Shown one piece after another: positions 32,959 to 42,603 of a DNA stretch of 64,000 nucleotides. Position 1 is the stretch's first letter, and every line of letters begins with the position of its first letter. This DNA comes from a cyanobacterium PCC 7702 (GTDB taxonomy: Bacteria > Cyanobacteriota > Cyanobacteriia > Cyanobacteriales > Nostocaceae): NCBI GenBank assembly GCA_000332255.1, contig KB235926.1, positions 4,378,537 through 4,442,536 on the forward strand, given 5' to 3'. The notes under the pieces were generated by a model. It did not search any database. It saw only the letters and a program-made list of their open reading frames with translations, and was not told the DNA's origin. The translations under genes and the position numbers were made by a program.

Positions 32959-34131
32959 CTAAACTTTAAGCAAGCAAATATTTGTAGTTGCAGCAGCGAG
33001 GTCTTTGAGAAATTGATTTCGTCTTTTCGCATACCAATTTTTGGTCTGTTCCCAGGCTTTTTGATTATGTGGTAGATTTACAGATGAGACGATCGAGCTT
33101 GCAAAATCTGTTGCTGTTTCCGCAGCTGTGACGGTGGGTGGTGGATGAGAAATTCCTCGCAAAGCAACTGGAGTTGCTACTATCCAAGATCCAGAAGCGA
33201 TCGCCTCTAAAGTTTTAATTTGTATACCACTTCCACTTAAGGTTGGAATAGCAACTACTTTTGCTTGACTCAAAAATTGTTGAGCATTAGGTACAACTCC
33301 ACAGTAGTAGATATTAGGATATTTACCATGGAGCCAATCAGCACCTTTACCAGCTACATAAATTGATAAGTGAACGGGTAAATAGGGATAAACACTTTCA
33401 AGAAACCATTTTAGTCCTTCTTTGTTTGCTTCCCACGTCCAACTACCTAAAATACCAATGTCAAAGCATTTGCGAAAAGTGTGAGCTTCTAATTTGGCAA
33501 AATCAGGTGCTATTGCTAGTGTTCTAGTTTTATTAGAATCATTAATTTCAGAAAAGTATTTATTATCACGGTCAGTCAAAGTCCAAATCGTTTGGCAAGC
33601 TTTTGACAATTGTTCTTCTTGATATTTCGTTAGTATGGCTTCTCTTTTGTAAATGATTTTTAACATAAGATTTTTCGTATTTTGCCAGCGATGCTCATAA
33701 ATTTCATATTCGATATTTTGAGCAATGAAAATCTTTGGTATTGGTAATGTCAGAAAATTTTCTATCCATCCTAACTGTGCGTGTTCAATAACGATCGCGT
33801 CGTATTTTTTAGTAAAAATTAGTTGTTTAACTACATCAATATACGCACGGGAATAATATTTGGTTGAGGAGTAGGGTAAATGTTTCCAAAAACTGAGAGC
33901 CAACCACAGTAAAACATAAAACTTGTTGGCTTTTAGGGTTTCTGTATATCGTTCTCCAACGACCAAGAATTCCTGAGGATTTTGTTCCAATTTATCTCCT
34001 TTTCGGAGATAGCCAACAACTGTAACGCTGTGACCTAGTTTTTTGAGAGCTTCAATAAAGCATTGGGAAGCGACTTCACCACCATTGCAGTTTTGACTGA
34101 AAATAATAGTTGTCAAAAAGAGAATTTCCAT
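32959..34131 (-). CDS. Family 4 (GT-B) glycosyltransferase
   Basis: The 390-residue protein begins EILFLTTIIFSQNCNGGEVA, a group-1 donor-binding start. The C-terminal Rossmann domain shows FDIGILGSWTWEANKEGLKW, YYCGVVPNAQQFLSQA and the ...GSGIQIKTLEAIASGSWIVA block corresponding to the EX7E signature. It probably adds a sugar to the EPS repeat unit; the donor is unknown. Confidence 0.9.
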   Translation of the reverse strand: MEILFLTTIIFSQNCNGGEVASQCFIEALKKLGHSVTVVGYLRKGDKLEQNPQEFLVVGERYTETLKANKFYVLLWLALSFWKHLPYSSTKYYSRAYIDVVKQLIFTKKYDAIVIEHAQLGWIENFLTLPIPKIFIAQNIEYEIYEHRWQNTKNLMLKIIYKREAILTKYQEEQLSKACQTIWTLTDRDNKYFSEINDSNKTRTLAIAPDFAKLEAHTFRKCFDIGILGSWTWEANKEGLKWFLESVYPYLPVHLSIYVAGKGADWLHGKYPNIYYCGVVPNAQQFLSQAKVVAIPTLSGSGIQIKTLEAIASGSWIVATPVALRGISHPPPTVTAAETATDFASSIVSSVNLPHNQKAWEQTKNWYAKRRNQFLKDLAAATTNICLLKV

Positions 34132-34228
34132 AGAAATGAAATAGAAAGAGCAAGGTAAGCCTCGCTCTTTAATTACTTTTAGTACAACTTGTTTGGAAGT
34201 ATTATGAATATAAGATTGTTTGCTAGGT

Positions 34229-35434
34229 TTATAAAAACTGCAAAATGGCAGTATAAGCCTCTAACAGCTTTGGTGCTTGATGTCGCCACTCCAAAACATC
34301 TTCCATTCTGCGTCGTCCTTCTGCTCCCATTTGTTTGCGAATGTGGGGAGAATCAAGAAGTTCAACAATTTTGTCGGCAAATTCTATCTCATCGTTGGGT
34401 TTAGCGTATAAAGATGCTCCTTGTGCTGAACGTCTTCCCTCACGCAAGTCAAACTGAACAATAGGTTTTCCTAGTGCCATGTACTCTAAGATTTTATTCA
34501 TAGTGCAATTGTCGTTGTAAGCAGATTTGGGAGATGGTTCCACACATACATCGCAGCTAGATAAGCGCTCTAACAGCTCCTTACCTGTCTTAAATCCTGT
34601 GAATTCTACAAACTCGGTCACTTCCAACTTTTGAGATAAGGTTTTGAGCTTTTCTACTGCTGGACCACCACCAATAAGCATAAAGTGAATGTCCCGGCGG
34701 TTTTTTTCCCAAACTAGATAGCGTACCATTCTCAAAAGACAGTCCACTCCCTCTGGTTCTCCCATAACTCCCACGTAACCTACCAAGTATTTTTTACCTT
34801 TGCGGTAACTAGGATTGGGAGAAATAACATGAAAGCGTGAAAGGTCAGGTGCGCTTCTGACAACAAAAACTTGCTTTGCTTTTTTACCCCCTCTGGTGAG
34901 AGCAATTTTGCGGTGCGACTCGTTTGTAGCGATCGCCAAGTCTGCGGTAGCATAAGTCAAGCGCTCGGCTAAGCGCAGACCGTAGTAGAAGATATCCCGT
35001 CTGTTGTATTTAGCAATGTACATTTCTGGACTGAGATCGTGGTGGTCGAAGATTACCCTCACACCATGGAAGAACTTAAACCAACCTGCTACCAAAAACA
35101 GCAAATCTGGAGGATTGCAAATATGGATAACATCAAAACCTTGTTCTTGCCAAACTCGCCAAGCTAAGCGAAACTGCCAGTAAACAGCACAACAGTATTC
35201 TCGAAGATATCCTTTGACAGAGCTTTCTTCTTTGGGAAGAGGATGACGATAGATGTGAATTCCTTCAATTTCTTCGTAATCCTTTTCAAAACCATTTCCT
35301 TGGGGAGAAATAGCACAGACTAGGTATCCTGCTTTTTGTAAGGTAGTAGCTTCCATCCATACCCGCCGATCAAAAGGAAGAGGAAGGTTTTCGACAATAA
35401 TTAGTACTTTATCTTGTCTGGAAAGTGAAATCAT
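34229..35434 (-). CDS. Family 4 glycosyltransferase (WbuB-like)
   Basis: The 401-residue GT-B enzyme has the N-terminal acceptor domain (ENLPLPFDRRVWMEATTLQK, YRHPLPKEES) and the donor domain with YLVGYVGVMGEPEGVD, EFTGFKTGKELLERLSSCDV and the EX7E-type ...YNDNCTMNKILEYMALGKPI. The beginning resembles WbuB-like GlcNAc/FucNAc transferases. It is separated from its neighbours by 97 and 179 bases, the larger gaps in this operon, so an internal promoter is possible. Confidence 0.92.
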   Translation of the reverse strand: MISLSRQDKVLIIVENLPLPFDRRVWMEATTLQKAGYLVCAISPQGNGFEKDYEEIEGIHIYRHPLPKEESSVKGYLREYCCAVYWQFRLAWRVWQEQGFDVIHICNPPDLLFLVAGWFKFFHGVRVIFDHHDLSPEMYIAKYNRRDIFYYGLRLAERLTYATADLAIATNESHRKIALTRGGKKAKQVFVVRSAPDLSRFHVISPNPSYRKGKKYLVGYVGVMGEPEGVDCLLRMVRYLVWEKNRRDIHFMLIGGGPAVEKLKTLSQKLEVTEFVEFTGFKTGKELLERLSSCDVCVEPSPKSAYNDNCTMNKILEYMALGKPIVQFDLREGRRSAQGASLYAKPNDEIEFADKIVELLDSPHIRKQMGAEGRRRMEDVLEWRHQAPKLLEAYTAILQFL

Positions 35435-35613
35435 AATAGTTCAAATTTCTATTAATAAGTAGCAGCGAAAGCATTTGCTAGACAAAAACTTAGGTAGCTG
35501 CTAATAACCATTCATCAAAACCAACACACAGTTTATAGCGAGTACTTAAGTATTCACTACAAGTTAGGAACATTTCTAGCCATGTTTTGTAGAAACAATC
35601 TAAGTATTAGCAG

Positions 35614-36699
35614 CTAATTTTTTTGTTGCTGTAAAGTCCGAAAAATTTTTGACAAATACAAGCTATAATTTTTAACATCTAAAGATGCCACAGATGCTCT
35701 AGCATTATTTCCCAGGTACAGCCTCAAAGCACTATTCTCAATTAAAGATTTCATCGCTTCTGATAACTGTTTAATATCACCAGGATTGACGAGCAATCCA
35801 TTCTCTAGTTGATTAACTAGCTCCGGAATACCTCCCACCGGAGTAGTAATAACTGGTAGACCCCAACCCATAGCTTCTAGTAAGGCCATTGGTAGACCTT
35901 CATTGTAGGAAGGTAAAACAAACACATTTGCTTTTGCCAGAAGAACGTCTCGTTGCTGCGGGTTTACCCAACCACAAAGCGTAATGCGATTTGTGAGATT
36001 AAGGTTTTCAATTAGTTGCTGCGCCTCGAACAAATCACCGTCTCCTGCCAATATTAAACTAGAACAAGCTTGCAATTGAGCAGACAGGGTAGCAAACGAC
36101 TTGATTAAATCAAATGCTCCCTTGCGCTGACCAACGCGTCCTAAAAATAGAAAATTTACTTGCTCGGTGGGAAAACGATTTGGCATTTGTGCAGGAAGTT
36201 GGACTGGGTTGGGAAGAACAATAATTTGTTTGTTGGTTAGCTTGAGATTAGCTGTGTAAAAATGTTTCCAACTTTCTGACAAAACAATAAAACAGCTGCA
36301 TCTACAAAATATCCAACTTAGCAGTTGCTGCAATTTTAAACTCAGGCGAGAATAAAATACATGAAACTCACTACCGTGAGCATGTAAAACTATAGGTTTG
36401 CGAAAAAGCCAAATCAATAATGTCAAAATTGCCTTTCGAAAAGCACTTCCCCGTTGTGAAAAATGTATGTGAACAACGTCAATATTTTTGGTTAAAAGTG
36501 TCCATATTAGCTGAAACAGAGCTTTGGAAAATACCCAGATTTTTTTCTGTGTTGAACCTTCTTCATGGGTAGGAATATGCTGAATTTGAATATCAGAAGA
36601 AATGTGCTCGAGGATGAGTTTTTCTACCGATGATATTCCTCCATTTACTTTTAAACTTGGACCTAACAGGAGCACTTGTATAGATTTTTGGTCAAGCAT
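35614..36699 (-). CDS. Family 4 glycosyltransferase
   Basis: This 361-residue GT-B enzyme begins IQVLLLGPSLKVNGGISSVE (GG loop). The donor-binding half shows NFLFLGRVGQRKGAFDLIKS, LILAGDGDLFEAQQLIENL, RITLCGWVNPQQRDVLLAKA and the EX7E block FVLPSYNEGLPMALLEAMGW. This is a textbook group-1 transferase. A ~180-base gap separates it from the downstream GT4 gene. The acceptor and sugar are unknown. Confidence 0.93.
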   Translation of the reverse strand: MLDQKSIQVLLLGPSLKVNGGISSVEKLILEHISSDIQIQHIPTHEEGSTQKKIWVFSKALFQLIWTLLTKNIDVVHIHFSQRGSAFRKAILTLLIWLFRKPIVLHAHGSEFHVFYSRLSLKLQQLLSWIFCRCSCFIVLSESWKHFYTANLKLTNKQIIVLPNPVQLPAQMPNRFPTEQVNFLFLGRVGQRKGAFDLIKSFATLSAQLQACSSLILAGDGDLFEAQQLIENLNLTNRITLCGWVNPQQRDVLLAKANVFVLPSYNEGLPMALLEAMGWGLPVITTPVGGIPELVNQLENGLLVNPGDIKQLSEAMKSLIENSALRLYLGNNARASVASLDVKNYSLYLSKIFRTLQQQKN

Positions 36700-36781
36700 T
36701 TACTACAAAGACAATGTTACTAGTATTGCAGAAAAATATTTACCCTACTAACAGATTTTAAGGATGATGCTTTGCGCTTTT

Positions 36782-37783
36782 TCATCTTGTCCACCTCATC
36801 ACCCAAGTTTTCTCTAAGCCATAAAATGGAGCTAAAAGCAACGCGATCGCAACCCAGACCGGTCCGAGCAGGTATAACCAAATTCCACCACGGTGACGCT
36901 TAATAAATTGCTCTAAAGGATAACGCAACCACCTGTGCCAAAATGTTAGTGGAATCAATTCCCGAGTGTAAGTTTTATAGATTCTTTCTGCTTCGTAGGT
37001 AGCTTCAATTCCGCCTATACTTGTTTTATTTTTACCGCTAACGGGATTAATGCTGAGAATATCGTCAATAACTTTCCAGCGCACACCACAAGATAAAAAA
37101 TAATTCCACAGTTCAAAATCCATGGCGTATTGATAGCTTTCATCTAATGGTTTAGGTCTATTTAATAACGTGCGCCGATAAAAGCAACTGGGTTGTGGAA
37201 TTGGATTGTGAGCAGGCATCAAAGTAATATGTTTGAGTGTAGGAGCTTTAATATATACGCGATTATTGCTTTCATTCTGAATGATGGAACGCTCTCCCGT
37301 TCTCAAAATGCGGTGAAATAAAGTCATCCAAAAATTCACTCCCACAAGTGGTTGCTTGAGGTTATCGTTTAAAAATTCCATGCGACAGCGACCTACCAAA
37401 ACATCAATTTCGGGTGAATCTGCAAAGGTTTTACCAACTATATGCAAAGCATTCGGTGCAAGGATGTCGTCGCTACACAACCAGTTGACTATTTCACCAT
37501 TACACCTGGCAAAACCCTTGTTAATTGCGCTACTTTGACCGCTATCCTTTTCACTAACCCACCAGCTGATGTATGGTTCGAATTGTTTGATGATTTCCAC
37601 GCTGTTGTCTGTAGATCCGCCATCGATAACGATAATTTCAAGTTGAGGATAGTTTTGAGCAATTAAACTTTCTAAAGTCGCTTTTATAGTTGCACCTCCG
37701 TTGTAGTTGGGTACAACAATAGAAATAAGTGGAAGGTTCTTGAGTTGGTTATTACTACTTGTTTGCATTACTTTTGTTTTCAT
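36782..37783 (-). CDS. Family 2 glycosyltransferase
   Basis: The 333-residue GT-A enzyme has PLISIVVPNYNGGATIKATL, IIVIDGGSTDNSVEIIKQF, SEKDSGQSSAINKGFARC and the metal-binding acidic pair in WLCSDDILAPNA. A C-terminal hydrophobic segment (GIWLYLLGPVWVAIALLLAP) may anchor it to the membrane. The start overlaps the upstream O-antigen-ligase gene by 29 bases; an ATG five codons in (MQTSSNN) is an alternative. Confidence 0.92.
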   Translation of the reverse strand: MKTKVMQTSSNNQLKNLPLISIVVPNYNGGATIKATLESLIAQNYPQLEIIVIDGGSTDNSVEIIKQFEPYISWWVSEKDSGQSSAINKGFARCNGEIVNWLCSDDILAPNALHIVGKTFADSPEIDVLVGRCRMEFLNDNLKQPLVGVNFWMTLFHRILRTGERSIIQNESNNRVYIKAPTLKHITLMPAHNPIPQPSCFYRRTLLNRPKPLDESYQYAMDFELWNYFLSCGVRWKVIDDILSINPVSGKNKTSIGGIEATYEAERIYKTYTRELIPLTFWHRWLRYPLEQFIKRHRGGIWLYLLGPVWVAIALLLAPFYGLEKTWVMRWTR

Positions 37784-39056
37784 ATAGTTTTTCTAGCGTT
37801 GCATTCTGCAAATTGTATTCATAAGAATGATGCTTTCTGAGTTGGCGATTAATTTTTACTTTTTGAATCCAGACAGCAGATGATAAAGATATTGATACAT
37901 ATATTATCCAGATCGTTTCTCGAGAAAGAATTCCACCGTTGTCGGTAAAGTTAAATAAAAATAATATAATTACAGTTTGAAACATCCAAAAAGTTTCTAT
38001 AGTAGGATTTAACATCCATAGATAAATCACTCTTGTGAAAGTGCTTAAAAGATTAACTGCATACAGAAAAAAGCCTATAAATCCTAATTGCAGAAGTACT
38101 TCGATATAACTGTTATGAGAGTTGAATAACTGTAAAGTGTCTACAGATACATGATTTTTTGCCCATGTAGTACGTAGAATCACAATTGACTCACGAGAAC
38201 CCCAAAATCCTGAAATACCATAACCAAGCCAAGGTCGTTTTAAAGCTTGTTCAATACATAAACTCCATATGGGAGTTCTACCATTGAATTCTGTATTTTT
38301 TCCTAAAACATCAACTAATATAGTTTGCAAATTTATCAACAAAAGGAAAACTATAATACTGCTAACTATGACCAAGCTAGTGAGAAGAACAATGCGTAGT
38401 TTGTACTGCTGCTTGACAAATACATGTACGGGCAGTAAATAAATTGAGATCAGAAATATTACATAACATCCTTTACCTTTACTGAGAAAAAGTAGAGCAG
38501 TTGCCATCAAAAGTCCAGTCAAAGCTAGGTAGCGAAACCTGCGGTTGCCAAAAGCAGCTAGTAGAAAAAGCATAGCTGCTAAGACCATGTGAATAGCCAA
38601 ATAATTTTTATACGCAAAAATACCTATGAAAGCAGCGTTGTTATAAATTTCGCGACGATGAAATATGAGACTGAGAACGGTTGCAATTCCAAATATCCAA
38701 GTTAATAACTTCATCTGCTCTGCAATTGTATAGCGCGTTGCTACGCATGCTGCGAATAAGATTGTGCGCAATACAGCTTTAATTGTGATTGAGCTAATCT
38801 CCGGAAGCGCAGACCAGTAAATAGAAGTTGCCACCATTCCTAGCAACAACACTAAAGGAAGATCCCTGGTGATGACGTAAATGAATTTCTTCCAATAGCA
38901 AATGATTAAAATTGCAACGAGCAGATAACTTACAGCATCAAAGTATTTGCCTGTTAGGTGAGAAAAAAAGCTTGGACTGATAAAATAAAAAAGCAGCAAG
39001 CCTATCACCAATGTTTCTAAAAAATTTAGCCACTGCTGCAACAATTTATTTTTCAT
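37755..39056 (-). CDS. O-antigen ligase/polymerase-type membrane protein (Wzy/WaaL family)
   Basis: The 433-residue protein has about ten to twelve hydrophobic segments. The large periplasmic loop carries the family signature: EFNGRTPIWSLCIEQALKRP, WLGYGISGFWG and LFNSHNSYIEVLLQLGFIGF, with the conserved catalytic-type His in HNSY. It either polymerises EPS repeat units (Wzy) or ligates chains; in an EPS operon with a Wzc-like kinase, polymerisation is more likely. Confidence 0.88.
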   Translation of the reverse strand: MKNKLLQQWLNFLETLVIGLLLFYFISPSFFSHLTGKYFDAVSYLLVAILIICYWKKFIYVITRDLPLVLLLGMVATSIYWSALPEISSITIKAVLRTILFAACVATRYTIAEQMKLLTWIFGIATVLSLIFHRREIYNNAAFIGIFAYKNYLAIHMVLAAMLFLLAAFGNRRFRYLALTGLLMATALLFLSKGKGCYVIFLISIYLLPVHVFVKQQYKLRIVLLTSLVIVSSIIVFLLLINLQTILVDVLGKNTEFNGRTPIWSLCIEQALKRPWLGYGISGFWGSRESIVILRTTWAKNHVSVDTLQLFNSHNSYIEVLLQLGFIGFFLYAVNLLSTFTRVIYLWMLNPTIETFWMFQTVIILFLFNFTDNGGILSRETIWIIYVSISLSSAVWIQKVKINRQLRKHHSYEYNLQNATLEKLYENKSNANK

Positions 39057-40332
39057 TTCTAGAAAAGTTTGGTTTTGAGAAATTGACTTTACCTATAACT
39101 TCTGAATAAACGGATGAGTAGCGCAGTGCTTGTATTTCTAAAGTAAATTCTTGTTGTGCTTTTTCACGAGCACGTTGCGATAATTTTTGATGTCGCTGCT
39201 TGTTTTCTAGCAACCAAACAATTCCTTGAGTGAAATCTTCTATGTTATAAGGTTGGGCTAAATAACCATTTTTTTGATGTTCGATGATATCTGGGATACC
39301 TCCAATATTAAAGGCAAGACAAGGAGTTCCACAGGCGATCGCTTCTAAAAGTGTATTTGGTAAGTTGTCTTGCAACGAAGGTAAAACAAAGATGTCTGCT
39401 GCTGAATATACCAGTGCAAGGGAAATATCATCGTTGAGCGTACCCAGATAGTGAGTTTTGAAACCAAGCTGGGGAGGATTTTCCACTTGAGCAGCTCCTA
39501 CAATCACTAATTCTAATTTATCGTTCCATCCAAATTGACTCAGATTCTGCAGTGCTGATTGCAACAGGTGAAATCCTTTTCTTTTGTCGCTAGTTGCTTT
39601 CAAGGAAGCAAATAAAATCAGTTGTTTATCTGCAGGTAGACGCAGTATTTCCCTTGCTAGCTGACGGTCGATTGGTCTGTATTTTTCCGTGTCAAGACCG
39701 TAGGGAATAACCTCAATTCGCACATTCCTAAACAGAGAACTAGCACTAGCACGCTTAGCTAACCACAAGCTAGGAGTAACAACAGTCAGATTCAGGTCTT
39801 GAAAAGTTTTCGCTTTACGCTTCCAAATCCAGCGAGACAAATCCCAACCACTGCTGCTGTTGAGCTGGGGACACGCACCACAGGATGCGGTATAGCGATC
39901 GCAGTCTCCACTATAATGACAACCCCCCGTAAAGGCCCACATGTCATGAAGCGTCCAAATCAAAGGGCGTTTGAGTTTTGCAATTGTTTCTATCTGCATA
40001 AACGCTCCGCTAATCCAATGCAGGTTGATAATATCAGGAGCAATTTTGGTAACCTTGGGAAGAATGCTGTCTGGAAGCCATTGCAGAGAAAATGTAGTTG
40101 GCTGGCGGCGGGGATAAAGCTTTAGTGGCATAGTTTCCAACGTGAATTTTGCTTTGGCTATGCCTTGAGATAGTTTGATTCGAGGTGCTAAAATAGTACC
40201 ATCATCATGAAATTTCTCTTGCACTAAAAGCTGCGAGTTAATACCTATTTTCCGCAACCCCTGATGCAAGCGATAAGCAGCACGAGCTGCACCGCCAACA
40301 ATATCTTGAGTGCTAATAAGTAAAACATTCAT
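39046..40332 (-). CDS. Family 4 glycosyltransferase
   Basis: The 428-residue GT-B enzyme opens NVLLISTQDIVGGAARAAYR. It has LIWTLHDMWAFTGGCHYSGD with a Cys-rich motif (CGACPQLNSS) typical of one GT4 subgroup, IEVIPYGLDTEKYRPIDRQL in the linker, and the donor block FVLPSLQDNLPNTLLEAIAC. It overlaps both neighbouring genes by 11-20 bases. Donor unknown. Confidence 0.93.
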   Translation of the reverse strand: MNVLLISTQDIVGGAARAAYRLHQGLRKIGINSQLLVQEKFHDDGTILAPRIKLSQGIAKAKFTLETMPLKLYPRRQPTTFSLQWLPDSILPKVTKIAPDIINLHWISGAFMQIETIAKLKRPLIWTLHDMWAFTGGCHYSGDCDRYTASCGACPQLNSSSGWDLSRWIWKRKAKTFQDLNLTVVTPSLWLAKRASASSLFRNVRIEVIPYGLDTEKYRPIDRQLAREILRLPADKQLILFASLKATSDKRKGFHLLQSALQNLSQFGWNDKLELVIVGAAQVENPPQLGFKTHYLGTLNDDISLALVYSAADIFVLPSLQDNLPNTLLEAIACGTPCLAFNIGGIPDIIEHQKNGYLAQPYNIEDFTQGIVWLLENKQRHQKLSQRAREKAQQEFTLEIQALRYSSVYSEVIGKVNFSKPNFSRNEK

Positions 40333-41260
40333 CTCTGTTTGCTAATAAAATTTTTTGGAAAATCTTCCGGAGCGTTTTTTTTAGCGATCGCAGCGGAGCT
40401 TCTCTAAACAAGGTTCTTTGTGTAAAATGATCTGCTGCAATATTTCTAATCAAAAATGGTGGAGATTTTAACGGAAATTCCATCGATTGTGTGGGTAAAT
40501 TTTCGTAAGAACTTTTCTTACTTCTAGCAAAATGAGTAGAGTCTGGACCAAAACCAATATTAGATATTAAATTAACATTTGAAATAATGCCTAAACTTCT
40601 TTGCACCCAACAGGAAAACATCCATTGATAATCCCAAGTTATGCCTGTAGGATTTTCATACACAGATTGAAAGATATTACTCCAGTATTTTACTGCGCAA
40701 CGATCTTCCAGGATACCGTACAAAAAATCTCCGGCTTTAATTTCTGGCCATAATTTCATGTAAAGATCGTAATGCTGCCAAGCACGTCTCCAACTTGCCC
40801 ATCCCCAACAATGGTTATATATGGAATAGTAGTAACTGTAATTAGTTCGTTTTCGACCAAATTGCACATTTTGTCCAGAAATGGAAGCAATGCGGCGATC
40901 GTATCTATATTTCTCCAGCAATTCTTCGCAAAAACGAAAAAATGTAGGATGGGGTACGCAATCATCCTCTAATACAATCGCTTCTTCCACGTTACTAAAA
41001 ACCCAATCCAGACCGCTAGATACGCGTTTAGCACATCCTAAGTTAGTACTAGAGTAATTCTTTAAAACTTCGCAATTCCAATCAACTCGTTCAATAATTG
41101 CACGAGTAGCTTCGCATTTGTGAGCTTCATCAGAATGACCAAAACGCGGTCCATCTGCAATCACAAGCAGTTTTGGTGGTTTAGCTTGACGAATTGCTTC
41201 GAATACTTTTTCTGTAGTGTGGGGTCGCTTAAAGATAATAAAAGCTACTGGAGTTTTCAT
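40313..41260 (-). CDS. GT-A-fold glycosyltransferase (GNT-I-like/family 2 type)
   Basis: This 315-residue protein starts VAFIIFKRPHTTEKVFEAIR and has the GT-A landmarks LLVIADGPRFG, TNLGCAKRVSSGLDWVF and the acidic metal motif AIVLEDDCVPHPTFFRFCEE. The CWGWASWRRAWQHYD block is typical of this uncharacterised bacterial subgroup, sometimes labelled hemolytic-like or sugar transferase. It likely modifies the EPS unit. It lies between two GT4 genes. Confidence 0.85.
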   Translation of the reverse strand: MKTPVAFIIFKRPHTTEKVFEAIRQAKPPKLLVIADGPRFGHSDEAHKCEATRAIIERVDWNCEVLKNYSSTNLGCAKRVSSGLDWVFSNVEEAIVLEDDCVPHPTFFRFCEELLEKYRYDRRIASISGQNVQFGRKRTNYSYYYSIYNHCWGWASWRRAWQHYDLYMKLWPEIKAGDFLYGILEDRCAVKYWSNIFQSVYENPTGITWDYQWMFSCWVQRSLGIISNVNLISNIGFGPDSTHFARSKKSSYENLPTQSMEFPLKSPPFLIRNIAADHFTQRTLFREAPLRSLKKTLRKIFQKILLANRDECFTY

Positions 41261-41289
41261 AGAAATATAACTGAAAATTTTACATGCTT

Positions 41290-42600
41290 TTAAAATGACA
41301 ATTTCTTGATGTGCTCTTTCATCAAATACTTCATTTCAATTATTGCTGGAATATTTTTCAAAGCAGGAATGCTAGATTTGATAATTCGCATACCTTCCCG
41401 TAGAAGTTTAGCTCTGTAAAAATAATTGTTCTTTAGGGACTGCGCTGGAGGAACTCGATTGTAAAAAACTTCAACTATTAATTCAAACCACTGTTTGGTA
41501 ATTAACCGAAAATCAAAGGTTTCTCGGACAAAAGATATTCCATTTTGACCAAGTTCTTTGGCTTTGGCTGGGTTATTTAAAAGATATAAAATATTTCTAG
41601 CTAAATCTCGTTCGCTGTTTCCCAAAAGTCCTGTTTTTCCATGAACTACAGTATCCAGCAATCCCCATTCAGCAGCAGAAACAACAGGAGTACCACAAGC
41701 TTGAATTTCTAAAGCGCTTCCAGGACAGACTTCTGACACTCCTGAGGGATTGACAACTCCCACATCTGCTGCTTGTAAAACATTAATCTTCTGTTGATCC
41801 AGTATGCCAACAAAATGTACAGACGAAATTAAATTTCCCTGGCCGTCAGATAAATAAGGACGTATGTACTTAGCTTCATAACTTTCTTGCGCAACTCCCC
41901 ACTTTCCTAACTGCAAATTGCGATCGTAAAGTTGACCGCTACCGAGGACGATTAGCTTTGCATCGGGTCTGTGCTTGATTATAAAAGGCCAAACTCTCGC
42001 CAGATGATGAAATCCTTTAGCAGGAATAATATTGCCCAGAAATACAACCGTATTTCCTTGCTTGATTATATTATCTTTAGGAATAAAATTTTCTGGATTA
42101 AACAAGTTAAAAATTCGAATTGACTTGCTAAAAATTCGGTGATCTCTTAATAAATCTAATTGTTCTTGACCCACACAAACATGTGCTTTGATTTGTTGAC
42201 AGTCGGCAATTTTCCTTAATCCAATTACATCAGGGGTGTTATTAGAACGCGCGATCGCTTTTATCTTTAATTTCGGCAGTACTTCATATATTTCATGGTT
42301 TCCCATTCTCGATTTAAAAACAAATATGTCGCATCCTTCCTGCTCGCTTTTGATTGCTGCTTCTACTTCATTAGCAGCCGAGAAAACTTTTAAAGACGAT
42401 GGTAAAAAATCTGCAATATTAGCCATTAACAGAACATCTACATAATGAGAATAAAATTTCTCTAAATAATAGGCTGTAGCAATTGTGGTAAATTCAGTAC
42501 CGCCAATACCAGGATTTCCTTTCTCTGGAAACCTTAAATCCACGTGGGGATATCCTTGATTGGCAAGATAAAAAGATATTTTAATTTTGCGATCGCTCAT
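41290..42600 (-). CDS. Family 4 glycosyltransferase
   Basis: The 436-residue GT-B enzyme begins KIKISFYLANQGYPHVDLRF and has GIGGTEFTTIATAYYLEKFY (glycine loop). The donor domain shows VVFLGNIIPAKGFHHLARVW, LIVLGSGQLYDRN and the EX7E block SGVSEVCPGSALEIQACGTP. The overall architecture is group 1. It is three bases from the pyruvyl transferase gene upstream, so the two are translationally coupled. Confidence 0.9.
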   Translation of the reverse strand: MSDRKIKISFYLANQGYPHVDLRFPEKGNPGIGGTEFTTIATAYYLEKFYSHYVDVLLMANIADFLPSSLKVFSAANEVEAAIKSEQEGCDIFVFKSRMGNHEIYEVLPKLKIKAIARSNNTPDVIGLRKIADCQQIKAHVCVGQEQLDLLRDHRIFSKSIRIFNLFNPENFIPKDNIIKQGNTVVFLGNIIPAKGFHHLARVWPFIIKHRPDAKLIVLGSGQLYDRNLQLGKWGVAQESYEAKYIRPYLSDGQGNLISSVHFVGILDQQKINVLQAADVGVVNPSGVSEVCPGSALEIQACGTPVVSAAEWGLLDTVVHGKTGLLGNSERDLARNILYLLNNPAKAKELGQNGISFVRETFDFRLITKQWFELIVEVFYNRVPPAQSLKNNYFYRAKLLREGMRIIKSSIPALKNIPAIIEMKYLMKEHIKKLSF

Positions 42601-42603
42601 ATT